This document shows, piece by piece, positions 42,479 through 53,935 of a stretch of 64,000 nt of DNA (within the stretch, counting starts at the first letter, position 1; every line of letters starts with the position of its first letter). The stretch is from Silene latifolia (Eukaryota; Streptophyta; Magnoliopsida; Caryophyllales; Caryophyllaceae), in NCBI RefSeq assembly GCF_048544455.1, contig NC_133536.1, positions 41,412,152 through 41,476,151 on the forward strand, in the 5' to 3' direction. The notes under the pieces are model-generated. The model saw nothing but the letters and a program-made list of their open reading frames with translations. It was not told where the DNA came from and did no database searches. A program made the position numbers and the translations under genes.

Positions 42479-44910
42479 TGTAGATACCTCATTTCTGCAC
42501 CTCCAGCAAACTACCCGGTGATGATTGGGCCGCATGTTTGGTACGCGGAACGATTTGTCACAATTCGTAAGATTATCGTCAAGTGACTGCTCAAATATTA
42601 ATGTCTACCTCTTAGTTGTCATCTACGTCCCGATACGGTCGTTTTGACAGTAATTAGAGTACATTCGGAGTCCGGGCCTAAAACCATCTCCATTTTCTGA
42701 CAACCGTTAAATCCCGAGTCAAAATGTTCTGGAATGTTCCGGATATTTCTATTCCATATTTCATAAATTTTATCTTTTAGTAAACAATTTCCCGTAATAT
42801 TCACATAAGATATTAAGGAAAACCGAATTATTTCCGTCCTACCATAACTCAAACACGGAAATCTTTCTTCCGCAGGAGGAAACCACTTGGGAACAGACGC
42901 AGCAGGTGCTGCGCCTCTTCCAAGAGACGCAGTGGCTGCTGCGCCTCTTCCCAGGCCCTTTTCTGCGTATTTCTCGTATCTTTTTCATATCTTTCCGAGA
43001 TTCACTTCCAAAGAGTTTCCGAAACTCTAATTCCTTCACGTGATTAGTATAAATAGGAGCCCTCGCTCCTCATATTTCTCACGCAAGTGTCCGCCCTTCT
43101 CTTCTCCCTTTGCATTCTAGGCTTTGTTCTTACTTTTTGGCGTCTACGTGCTTGAACTTTCGACCACGTAAGCTCGGATCCTTCTGAGTACCAGCCTCCC
43201 CGTTGCATGACCGACCAATTTGACCAACTACACATCAATCAACTTAATTAACTTAATCGTTTTCCTCTTACGAGGGCACTTTCTTTGCATTCGCGTCGGG
43301 CATCACTAATCGATATCTTAGTCCTTCTCGTTTCGTCAACATGTAAGTCTGAGGGTGTAAATCTCTCTTTTATTTATTGTATTTACCTTTTGTATCCTCA
43401 ATTGTAAGGTTTATGTCAAAAATACCATTAAAACCGATTTCTAAAACCATGCTTTAAAACCTCTTTTTACGGATTTCCAATAGATAACCGTCGAGAAAGG
43501 ACGCAGCAACTGCTGCGCCTCTTCGAAGGAGCGCAGTTCCTGCTGCGCCTCTTCGTGAGGCTGCCGCAGTTCCTGCTTCCTTTCTTCTTCGTTCGTCCTC
43601 TGTTGTTCGTCAAAGTTCCTCTTGTTTGTTTCATTGGTTGGTTAATTCTTCATCATAACAGAGTATAATTCACATGTATATTATAATCATCATCATTAAC
43701 ATGTTTATCCATCACAAATCCGACTTAAATCCCAAATAATCCAATATTTTGCGGGTTTTCGTCATTTAAATTCAATTCCGGGTTATAGAGATTCAATTCG
43801 TCAATATTGGGTTTAAAATTCGTCTTTGATATAGTTTTCATCCGTCTTTTGTTGTATTAAATCGCATATTCGTCATTAATCCACCGTATTTAACCTAATT
43901 AATTGAATTAATTTGTTTGACTCATTAATATTTTTCACTTCTATCATTATTCCATCTTATGTTAATTCGTTCAATTAGTCTCATCCATGTTTTCTTGTTT
44001 TTTATGACCCCTTCATATGTTAAATAACATGTTAATCACTTCCATCCGAGTAAATAATACCAATTGATCATTAAAATCACCAATTAACATTAACGGCTTG
44101 CAATTACGGCTTCACAAAAGAATCGAGCCAAGGAACAGACGCAGCTGCGTCACGCGCTATTCCAAAGGACGCAGCTTCTGCTGCTTTTCTTCTGGCCGAG
44201 TTCGTCCCCCGAACTCCGTTTCTGCCTTGACGTAGTTTAATTAGTTTACATATTAACTAACTATTATCCGTAATATCACGCTAATTCCTGTTCGTTAATT
44301 TATTTATTTCTTTTATTCTTTTATTCTTTTTCTCAAATTATCCGTTTTAAAGGTATTTTCGACATAAATCGCCTAATCCGATGTATTTATTGTAATTTTC
44401 ATTATTGTAATTCGTAATTATTGTATTTCTTTTATTTCTTGTATGTTTTCACATATAATTGAACATTAAATCCTACTTCGACCCAATTGTTTGCTAATTA
44501 ATTATTCACCGACTTAGTATTAATTCTCACATGCTAGGATTAAAACTTGGATGTTGCATTGCATGCATATAGCCGACGATATATCAAGTACGAATAACTT
44601 CCCTAATCATTAGTAGAGGCCGCTATCGAGGCGGGCGGGATTAGGTGTTCGATCAAAAGAGCTTCCTAATACGTACCCTCACCCCTTACTCCAGATCTCC
44701 GTGAGCACCCGTGTTCATTGGCATCCACGAGAGTCATTCTAGACATAGAATGCTAAGGGTAACGATTGCTTAGTGTTCATGTCTCTACTTTGTGTCTTGA
44801 CATGACACGAGGTATTCGAACGGTTCCAATTTCCCATAAAAATTGGTGGCAACTCCATACAAAAATGCAAACGCTTGTTCCCAAGCGCCCCCCGTGGCCC
44901 ATTGTCCACA
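42479..44910 (+). repeat. 3' LTR of the Tat element
   Basis: Nearly identical to 27054-29514. It differs mainly by one fewer 30-bp palindromic unit and by changes in the third palindromic cluster (about 44132-44190). High similarity indicates a recent insertion despite the broken pol. Confidence 0.94.
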
Positions 44911-45385
44911 AGTAACTTGTGTGATTGTGGTGTCGTGGACGTGTTCCTGGCACCAGTGGTTGTGGGTACGTCTGGGCGTGTCTCGATACCGGTATGACAG
45001 TTGCATAATTGTGTGTCTTTCACATCATGGTCATATTGTTGACTCACGCACTTGAGTCGTGTCACACTTTCTTTTATCGTTACTGACGTTTGTGTGTCTG
45101 TGTTTGTCACCTATCTCTTTTGGGGTGGCCCGTGTCGATCCATATGATATCCTTTGGTCATATGGGGAGCAGGTTATGATCAGGTTGTTTGGATAGTACG
45201 CGAGAGACGGGACGAGCTTGATAAATCATAAGACGAGTCTAGTTGGCCAGAAGAGTATAGGTGTCACGAGTTGTATTTTATTTATTCATTTGTTTACATT
45301 TGTGTAATTCATTAACAGTATATTAATAATAAATGTTCTTTGATTGAAGTTTTGAAACACTACCTCGGGAAACCGAGATGGTAAG
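44911..45385 (+). repeat. Right part of the old LTR split by the Tat element
   Basis: Starts at the right-hand target copy AGTAA and ends CCTCGGGAAACCGAGATGGTAAG. The last part parallels the end region of the neighbouring LTR (ACCGAGATGGTAGCGCC near 46650), so it belongs to the same LTR class. It is cut off at 45385 by the next element, so its true end should lie beyond the window. Confidence 0.6.
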
Positions 45386-46712
45386 TGTAATACCCGTCCT
45401 TTTTAGAGACCCGTTGACCGTCGTTGACTGACCTTAGACGCCTATCTAGACCTTCGAAAAACTTACGAGTGAAACTTTGTGACGTTTTGAGTCTTTGAGT
45501 TCGTGTTACTCGATCTAGCGGAGGCTACTCGATCGAGTAGCTTGGGAACTCGATCGAGTAAAGGCCACTCGATCGAGTAAGTGGGTTACTCGATCGAGTA
45601 ACGGGAGTTCAGCGGGGAATTATAAATCGTAAATCGTGAAACCCAAATCATTTCTCCACCTTTCTTCCTAAACCTAGATGACGCCATTTCACTTCTCCTT
45701 CACCATGGTTCATCTCCTTGAGGTCTTTAAGAGCGGTTATACCATAGGGATGGGATGCTTGAGCCGGGTAGCGGTCTTGACGCCGGATTGCTTTGCTTAG
45801 GTATATCGTCATCTTCATCATCGTCTCCCATGATTTCAGTTATGATTATAGTAGTAGTAATAGATGGTTATGTTGGTTGTTATAGGTGGTTTTGGTGGTT
45901 GCTTGTTATCTTATGGTCGTGCGCGGAATCGCTGCGGTTTGCTAAAGGTAGGTTTTCCTACTCAGTACTGTTGGTGGTCTAGAGTGTCTATTGTTGTTGT
46001 ATAGTTGGTTTAATGTCAGTGTTGTTGGTGTAGATTGGTTGTTGCTAGCCGTTGTGGTTGTATAATATGGTTGGTTGTGATTGTTTGTCTGTAGTTCTCG
46101 AGGTGCGTCATCGGCTGAGTGGAGTCACTTGCAGGAGTGGCTTCACGCCCTTTATTCGCCCTTTGTGGAACCCGCCACAGAGGGGATGTGCATATTAAGG
46201 AACTTGGGTTATCGCTCGGATTAGATGAGCGGGGCTTAGGTGGGAATGGCTGTAGTCCCCCACTGGTTGAACTGGACCTTCGGGCAATCACAGATGTGTG
46301 GATGGTTGGAGGAGGCAATGTGTGTGTGTTACTGTAATTGTGTTGTGTCTGTTTTGTACTTGTTACCTCAGTTACTGACCTTGTGTGGTATTGTTGTGTT
46401 GTCTTCTTGTGTTGTGTCTGCCGTGATCCTCTATGGTGAGCAGTCAGTCTTGGCAGGTTGATGTGTGGATCATAGCTGGGTGCTTGGAGGGACGAGTCTA
46501 TCAAGAGTCATGGCAGAGATAGTTTCACCTAGTTAGAAGTATCACGAGTTGTATCGTTTGTATCGTTTGTTTGGCTTTAATCACTTGTAATATAATATAA
46601 TCGTTCTATTATCGACATTTGATTATTACTGTCCTCGAACAACCGAGATGGTAGCGCCCTTATCTACTAGAGAAGGTCTTTTTAAGGCTCCTTGGCAGAT
46701 GGGGGTGTTACA
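45386..46712 (+). repeat. 5' LTR of a third gypsy-type element (ACTCGATCGAGTA family)
   Basis: Starts TGTAATACCCGTCC and ends GGGGGTGTTACA (1327 bp). Four ACTCGATCGAGTA palindromes lie at 45526, 45547, 45566 and 45587 (starting one base before the A) with TATAAATC at 45621-45628. A primer-binding site follows. The minus-strand frame at 46016-46504 is inside the LTR and is not considered a gene. The element should extend past the window end. Confidence 0.85.
45526..45628 (+). promoter_or_regulatory. LTR promoter: four ACTCGATCGAGTA palindromes plus TATA
   Basis: Four perfect palindromes (ACTCGATCGAGT) start 21, 19 and 21 bp apart, with a degenerate fifth at about 45507. TATAAATC lies 21 bp after the last. 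The spacing near two helical turns would place them on one face of the DNA. Confidence 0.65.
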
Positions 46713-46715
46713 AAG

Positions 46716-46727
46716 TGGTATCAGAGC
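46716..46727 (+). promoter_or_regulatory. Primer-binding site, initiator tRNA-Met
   Basis: TGGTATCAGAGC, the complement of the initiator tRNA-Met 3' end, lies three bases after the LTR end and fixes the plus orientation of the element. Confidence 0.88.
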
Positions 46728-47305
46728 GACGATTTTGGAACCTGTAACTAATGAGCCCAATGAACCTGGTGTATGTGTGTTGGGAGCCCCGACTAATGCT
46801 TGATTTTGGGTGAGACGGCGCCCTCATTATTTCAAAATCATGGCCCCAATATACTTAAGCCAACCACCGAGTATGGGGGTATCGAGTCGGGAATTATGTG
46901 CATAGATGTGTATGATAGATAAGTTAGAAATAGTTGTGATGGAGTCTATGGTAATGTTTAGTGCGTTTAAATAGTGTCGATGACCTGTGAAGATTTGTGA
47001 ATTGTGGAAAGTGTGTATGGATATGAAAAGAATGGTGGAAGTGCTAATAGTTGCATACAAATGTTGGATAAGGTGATGATAATAACGAGTTGCATGTCGA
47101 GTTTCTATATGCGTTCTAATTAGTATAAGTGGGCAAGTAATGTTTGGAAATGCAATGGATGAATGTTGTTGCGTACTCTTGTGATATGGGATAATTATGT
47201 TAGATATTTGGTTGATGAATTGTTGTGACATGTTTGGAATTTTTAGCAAACTTGATAGTGTATGATGGTTTATTGCTAGATGGATGCTTAGTGTAGTGTA
47301 AAGAT
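46728..47305 (+). other. Leader of the third gypsy element, left part
   Basis: Non-coding; interrupted at 47305 by the gag-only Copia-like element and resumed at 61466. No gag frame follows the primer site. The minus-strand frame at 46827-47249 has a biased His/Ile composition and is not supported. Confidence 0.6.
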
Positions 47306-47871
47306 TGAAGGAGAAGTAGATCTATATACTAACATATTCATATATGATTTAATTTAATTTGTTATAAAATTAAATATGGATTTTATGCATGCAAACAAAA
47401 GAGCAAAATAGAGGAGAAATCATGTTCTTACATTGGATGTTTCGGTTTTATGGGCACAAAAGAAATCTCCTTTTCTTTTGTTCTTGAGCTTTCCTTTAAT
47501 GGAAGAACCAAGATCCAAGTATAGGATCTCTCCCTAAGTTTTATACCCAAGGCTTTCTCTTAATAAAATTAATATTATAGGAACTAGTACAATATTAATT
47601 TTAGTAGAAAATTGATCCAAAATATTATATAACACTTGAATATTTCGGTTTTTAGAGAGAAGAAGGGGAGAATTAATTTTCTCTCTAGAATACTAAATTT
47701 TGGATGAGTGTAAGAATGAAATTATGATACACAACATTTTGTATATTATTAGGTAAAAATATGAGAAAACCATGATGGTTTTTGTCTTCTCAAAACCGGG
47801 TGGAAGGGGGGCTTTTTGGGTGAGCCAATGCATGCAATTGTTGCTCTTAACAATGTTAATAGGGTTGCATG
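47306..47871 (-). repeat. Distal part of the split 3' LTR of the Copia-like element
   Basis: Matches 60195-60760 almost base for base until GTTGCATG, where the chromovirus-like insertion begins. GCATG at 47867-47871 is the left copy of its target duplication. Confidence 0.92.
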
Positions 47872-49775
47872 TATCAGAGCTATTTGCTCCCGACGCACGT
47901 TTGTGCACCCCACTTAGAATCACTTGACCTTTAAATAATAAACTTGAGAGAAGGGTAGGATGGGTAGAATTAGGATTTTATGTGGTAGTCTGTTTGTGAT
48001 TGCTAATTGTTAGGTACTAATTGATTTTCTCTTTTGTAAGATGGCTCTCCAATAGATGTAGATAATGCAATGTTACCTTAGTTTTCCAATCTCGTTGTTT
48101 ATTCGTCTTTCAAATTCCTCTTCCCTCGCCTTGGTAACTACCTTTCAATTCTTTCTCCCGATTCATCTTAGGTTCGTTTTCTTCTTATAATAAAGTCCAT
48201 GTGGACACCTACCTTGTATTCCACAGGATAGTCCCCTTGTTCAAGAGAACCCGGTTTTGAGAGAATGTAACTTTGGAGGGTGTGAACGAGTTGAGAAATT
48301 GATTGGTTAAGGTTTGAGTGGTATAGGAGAATATAACTTGGGATCCTTTGGTTAGACTTGTTAGTTGTGCATGATATGAGAGCCTAGTGAGTTTAGGAAC
48401 ACCTTTGGATTTATGTCTATTGAGAGCTTGTTTGTTATAGATGATTGAGCATGAGGTACTACCTTAGCACATAAGATGGAATGAACCTGAGCTACTTCAT
48501 TTGAGAGTCTCGATGTTTCTTATGGAGAATTAAAGGAATGATAGTTAGCCCTAATCCTTGTAGGCCTTGAAAGGAATACAATAGGACTTTGACGTTGCTT
48601 AATGGTTTGGTATCGTACTTTGGAATTAGTTAGTTTGTTAAACCTTTTAAGTTGACCAAATCTAGTATAGAGTAGCCCTTGTTGACCTTTCGAAATTTGA
48701 GGACACGTGGTTGACCTTATCAATCATATCTGGATTTGGGAATTTTGGTGGAATGTTGTTCAATGTAGTTCGTGAGTTCAAGGATGTGATTCCAATTTAT
48801 GGTATCGGAGATTAGAAGTATTAAGTGGTGAGATGATGGAGTAGACAAACTATGGTACTTGGGGATGACATAGTAAGTGAAGTTCAATGACGAGAATTGT
48901 AAAGGAGATACTTTGGGACATGGGTGGTAACAAATGAATTTGTGTAGTGAATTGATTTTGGCTCTTAGAACCAATTGAGTTGAGGAATACCTACCATTGT
49001 GGAGTCCTTGTTAGTCTTATAATTTGGTAGACTTTTGGGGCTTTGTTGAGCACCTTAGTGGTGTTACCTTATCATATCGATCATAAGCTTGGATGAGTGT
49101 TTGGTAAGCGGTAACCCTTTCATTGTGCCGCATTCTCCTTTCCTCCTCTTTAACGTTCGTTGAACCTTGTTTTTATGCCAAATTTTACGTATCTTCTTCT
49201 TGCCCGAGATATCTTCTTAACTCGAATACCTCTTATTTATGTCAACCGTTATCTTTACGGACCGACTCCTTAGTTTCCTAACTTGTCAGATTCATGCACC
49301 CTTCGGAAATGTTTTACCGTTTCTCAATTCCTTTATCACTCCTGATCTCCTTAGTATAGTTGGTACCTTATTGACCATGTTTACGGAGTTAGTGAGATGT
49401 GACTTAAGGATATAGGATTGACTAAGTAGTCGAGATTGTGATTGGCTTCCATAAAAACTTTGGGGATGAGGGTTTGATAATGTATATGTTACCGTGTGAG
49501 AAATGTTAAATGTGGGATTATTAGTTGGTTTTAGTGAGTGATGTTGATTACTACTTGAGGTATGGTATGAAAGAGAGAGTAAGCTACTTTATTGGGAGGT
49601 TTTAGCACTTGTTTTGGAAACTAGAAAGGGTAATGGTATGGTTGACACCAATTGTTAGGCTTATATTAATAGTTATCACATGTTAGGATAGTTTACAAAA
49701 TGAAATTGTAACTAATAGGCTCAAAATGAATTTTATAGCGATAATTGTAATGTTTTGTTGATTGTGCCGAAAACC

Positions 49776-52077
49776 GAGCCTTAGTCCCTTTGACGATGCG
49801 ATGTCGATTAATTGAGTGATTGGTCAGCCGCAATTTGACCCGTACCTGTCGCAGGGCTGGGGTTGCGGGTAAAAATTCGGTTGAATGAATTAGATAATCG
49901 ACCTTTTTCTTGTTTTAGGCCATTTATTATATCTCTATTTCACATGTGTAGTTTGTTGAATTTAAATAGCTTCTTATTTAGTTAGTTGAATTTAAATAGC
50001 TTCTTATTTTGTAGTAATGGCCCTAGATTCCCCTAAAGCCTTTAATATTGTTAAAATTGCTAGAATTGGAAGTTAGTATTGAATTCTTATTGAGGACACT
50101 GTTGGATTTGTATGCTGAATAGACAATATTATAGCCTTTCACATGATAGAATGTTAGAATTTATGTTGGTAAGTAGGACTTTTTGCCCTCTTATGGTTAA
50201 GTGGGTGTCTTACTTGACTTGTGTGGTGAGTCTTGTGTGGTGTGGGCTAAAGTATTCAAGCTGGGACTAGCTGGGACTAGGTCCTAGGTGAGTACTTCGG
50301 TCTTCATCATAGATAGGTCTTTATAGTCTTTGACGAGTATATGTTCACTGCTTGATAGCCTTTGTGTTCCTGACTAGTGGATGTTTATCCAAGTTGGGGC
50401 ATGACCTCAGTTACTTATTTTGATAGTAAGTGGTCAGCTTAAGTACTAGCCAACCCTTCGGTGGTGTCCTTAGGGTACTCACTTCACTTTGTTTTAAAAA
50501 AAGTTGTGGGTCTTGGGTGCGGTGGTGTGTATCCGCATGTCTAGGTCTGCGCAGATTTTAGGCTAGGGTTGTGTTGTCTCTTGGCCATGTTTTATTAATA
50601 TTAACCGCTGAGCCAAGATACCGGTTCGAATACCTTCCCTACCTCGTGGTATAGACTCGAGTTACAAAGTGACTATTGACGGGACTAAGAACTTATGCCT
50701 GTCTTTGATATATTGCCCTTTCTTGTTTGATGATTCTATGAATCATAGAAGGTGAGATGCAAGCCGGCTATGGTTGATAGAGTTTGGATTACAATTTGTT
50801 AAATTTTTCACATGATAGTGTAAATTAGTCAATTTAGCATTCATATGTTAGGATGCTTGGAAATTAGATGAATTATCATATAGTTTACATGTTTTACTAC
50901 ATGTTACATTAATTATGACGATTCGTGGCTGGGAGGACTCGAATTTACTCCCCACTGAATTGTGGCTTTCGTGTTTGTATAAAATGCGAATGACAGGTTG
51001 ATGATGCTTTGTTGGGGTCACAGACGAGCTAGTGAGCAAGGAACCTTGGACCTAGTTTGGCTTTCTTTTGTAGAAACCTTTTATCTTTTGGTTATGTATA
51101 TAACCTTTTAACTTTTGGTTTTGTATATCATTTGAAGGGACATATGTCTCCCTTTTCTATTTTGGGTTGTATCATTATGTATTTTATTAACTCGAGTCTA
51201 TACCACAAGGTAGGGAAGGTAATCGAACCGGTATCTTGGCTCAGCGGTTAATATTAATAAAACATGGCCAAGAGACAACACAACCCTAGCCTAAAATCTG
51301 CGCAGACCTAGACATGCGGATACACACCACCGCACCCAAGACCCACAACTTTTTTTAAAACAAAGTGAAGTGAGTACCCTAAGGACACCACCGAAGGGTT
51401 GGCTAGTACTTAAGCTGACCACTTACTATCAAAATAAGTAACTGAGGTCATGCCCCAACTTGGATAAACATCCACTAGTCAGGAACACAAAGGCTATCAA
51501 GCAGTGAACATATACTCGTCAAAGACTATAAAGACCTATCTATGATGAAGACCGAAGTACTCACCTAGGACCTAGTCCCAGCTAGTCCCAGCTTGAATAC
51601 TTTAGCCCACACCACACAAGACTCACCACACAAGTCAAGTAAGACACCCACTTAACCATAAGAGGGCAAAAAGTCCTACTTACCAACATAAATTCTAACA
51701 TTCTATCATGTGAAAGGCTATAATATTGTCTATTCAGCATACAAATCCAACAGTGTCCTCAATAAGAATTCAATACTAACTTCCAATTCTAGCAATTTTA
51801 ACAATATTAAAGGCTTTAGGGGAATCTAGGGCCATTACTACAAAATAAGAAGCTATTTAAATTCAACTAACTAAATAAGAAGCTATTTAAATTCAACAAA
51901 CTACACATGTGAAATAGAGATATAATAAATGGCCTAAAACAAGAAAAAGGCCGATTATCTAATTCATTCAACCGAATTTTTACCCGCAACCCCAGCCCTG
52001 CGACAGGTACGGGTCAAATTGCGGCTGACCAATCACTCAATTAACTGACATCGCATCAGTCAAAGGGACTAAGGCTC
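49776..52077. repeat. Large inverted repeat: 889/890-bp arms, 523-bp spacer
   Basis: The left arm 49776-50664 starts GAGCCTTAGTCCCTTTGAC. The right arm 51188-52077 is its reverse complement with very few differences. The spacer is 50665-51187. RNA across it would fold into a long hairpin. No 9-bp target duplication flanks it, so it is not a simple MULE. The minus-strand frame at 50848-51039 and the plus-strand frame at 51057-51251 are not supported as genes. Confidence 0.9.
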
Positions 52078-53228
52078 ATTTTCTAGCTTAAGGTAACATA
52101 TTTCGAGTTACTCGACGAATTATCGTCACAATCTTTGTTGTTTTTGTATGTTTGGTGATTTTTGTTTGAATAGTAGTTTTCACATGATAAATTTGTTGCA
52201 TGCATGCTTAAACTATGCTTAACGCCCCGTAAATTTCGGACCGTTAATATATTTCGAAAATAATTTATTAATCAAATAAAATTTGATATTTAAAGTAATT
52301 AAAGTAAAAATAATTCAAAGAAATATAATTTTATTATATTTTGAAGAAAAGTATTTATTTTGATAGTTTCGAAATGTTTATAAATAGTTCAAACCGTGTA
52401 AAACTTTTTATTTCGAAATAAGGGCGTATCGGGGGGAAAATGACAATTCTATTGAACGTTGGGTAAACGAATTTGGAAATGGGTAGTATAAATATTCAAT
52501 TTTCTTGTAATCTCGTGTTTAAAAACTTTGGTCTTGACGGAATTTGCATTTGACTTACGGATTTAATTATTATTGAAACGAGTCAAAACCGACTCGAAAA
52601 ATCCCGACTCAAACCCGACTCCCTCCTTTCCTTTCTCCCTTTCACGCGTCAAACCCCCCTTCCCCTTTAATTTTTTCTGATTTTCCTTGCTTCCATCGTC
52701 ATCTTCAACCTTACAAAACCAAAACACCATTTTCAACCAAATTCCAAGCTATTTTGGCCATAATTTCTTCGTTTCTTATCGGATTTTCACGAAATTTACC
52801 TTTCCGGAATCCCCTCGACGAGATCTACAACTTGGTATAGTTTAATTTCAGTTTTCTTGAAGTTGTTTTAAGACCAAAATTCGGTAATTTCGGTTTTTGT
52901 GTTTAATTATTGTGTTTTTATTGTTTAATTAGGTGAAGATTTGGAAGACGAGTTCGGGGACTCGTATATTGTAGAGGATAGTGGCTAGTTGTCGTTAGGG
53001 TTTCGGTTTTGAGGTGCTAATTGCTCTTTTTCTAGCTTAAGGTAACATATTTCGAGTTACTCGACGAATTATCGTCACAATCTTTGTTGTTTTTGTATGT
53101 TTGGTGATTTTTGTTTGAATAGTAGTTTTCACATGATAAATTTGTTGCATGCATGCTTAAACTATGCTTAAATTAACAAAGTTGAATTGGGAACGATTAA
53201 TTAAGGCTAGATTTAAGGGTGTCACAGC
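52078..53228 (+). repeat. Chromovirus-like LTR with a duplicated internal segment
   Basis: The segment at about 52078-52219 (TTTTCTAGCTTAAGGTAACA...AAACTATGCTTA) recurs at about 53028-53171. The first copy runs directly into ACGCCCCGTAAATTTCGG, the LTR start region; the second continues to the LTR end GGGTGTCACA. This looks like one LTR joined to a truncated copy of itself. Confidence 0.65.
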
Positions 53229-53233
53229 ATGGC

Positions 53234-53935
53234 TAGACAATTAGGTAATCATTGTGTTTACTTAATAAATTAATCAACACAATATTAACCTAATACCCCA
53301 TTAATTTCGGTACAATCATAATATGGAGTCCATATTATTTTTGTCAATTTCTCAATATGTAACATGTCACATGTAACATAAATTTGTTATGTATTTTTAA
53401 CAAATTAAAAATCAACGTATTGATAAAAATACGTCACATACAAAATCGACTCAGTAATATCATAATTACTTGTACCAAAATATTTTACCATTTATAAATC
53501 ACAACAGATTGTATTTATAATAATTCATTCAAATTTAATTGTTACCTTAAACAATTATTTCATCCGAGTAATGATACGATTCAATTACTCAGACCGTATC
53601 TTATTTAATCACATTTCAATATGATACGTAAATTTTACTTCCAAAATCGTCCGTCAATTTTCAAATAATTTAATTAACTCGTAACATTATACGATTAATT
53701 AAATAATCAATTAAGAGTGTTGCCCTATAGGTATGACCTAGGGGGTCAACTGATCACCACCGTCGCACGACAGTAATGTCAAACTCTAGTCAGCCAATCA
53801 TTACCGATACATGTTGACCAGTTGACAGTAACAATATTACTTCCCAATTGTATTCTTTAAAATGAGATTTAAACATGTGATCATCATGATCAACAGTTGT
53901 GATCGCATTATTGTCGGAGGACACATATTCCAACA
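53234..53935 (-). repeat. Proximal part of the split 3' LTR of the Copia-like element
   Basis: Matches 60761-61460. It ends ATATTCCAACA at 53935, where on the minus strand the LTR starts TGTTGGAATATGTG after the polypurine tract GACAAGTGGGAGAT. Confidence 0.92.

Larger units (their letters stand above)
27054..44910 (+). mobile_element. Giant Tat-lineage Ty3/gypsy retrotransposon with antisense genes
   Basis: The LTRs are 27054-29514 (2461 bp) and 42479-44910 (2432 bp), TG...CA, with flanking pentamers AGTAC and AGTAA (4/5 match). Total 17,857 bp. The order is LTR, PBS, gag, RT, RNase H, archaeal-type RNase H, integrase, a long region with two antisense genes, PPT, LTR. Two RNase H domains before integrase define the Tat (Ogre/Retand-like) lineage. 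Pol has two nonsense codons and two frame changes, and no protease motif is found, so the copy is defective. Confidence 0.93.
47872..53228 (+). mobile_element. Chromovirus-like insertion lacking its 5' LTR
   Basis: Bounded by GCATG at 47867-47871 and 53229-53233, and absent from the intact LTR at 60760. It begins TATCAGAGC, the distal part of a TGGTATCAGAGC primer site, without an LTR before it. It ends with an LTR-like unit (about 52216-53228, ACGCCCCGTAAATTTCGG... to GGGTGTCACA). The interior has no gag or pol frame, only degenerate sequence and the large inverted repeat. This is an unusual one-LTR structure with a proper target duplication. Confidence 0.7.

Noticed and set aside
45526..45600. 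CRISPR-like look of regularly spaced palindromes (also at 28072-28160 and 61855-61927)
   Set aside because: Plant nuclear DNA within LTR elements; units are adjacent or nearly so with no unique spacers of CRISPR length and no cas genes.
46016..46504. 162-residue minus-strand ORF
   Set aside because: Lies inside an LTR and has low-complexity His/Thr/Ser composition; no family recognised.
46827..47249. 140-residue minus-strand ORF
   Set aside because: His/Ile-biased composition in an element leader; no domain or promoter.
49776..52077. Large inverted repeat as the terminal repeats of a Mutator-like element
   Set aside because: No 9-bp target duplication at the arm ends, and no transposase in the spacer.
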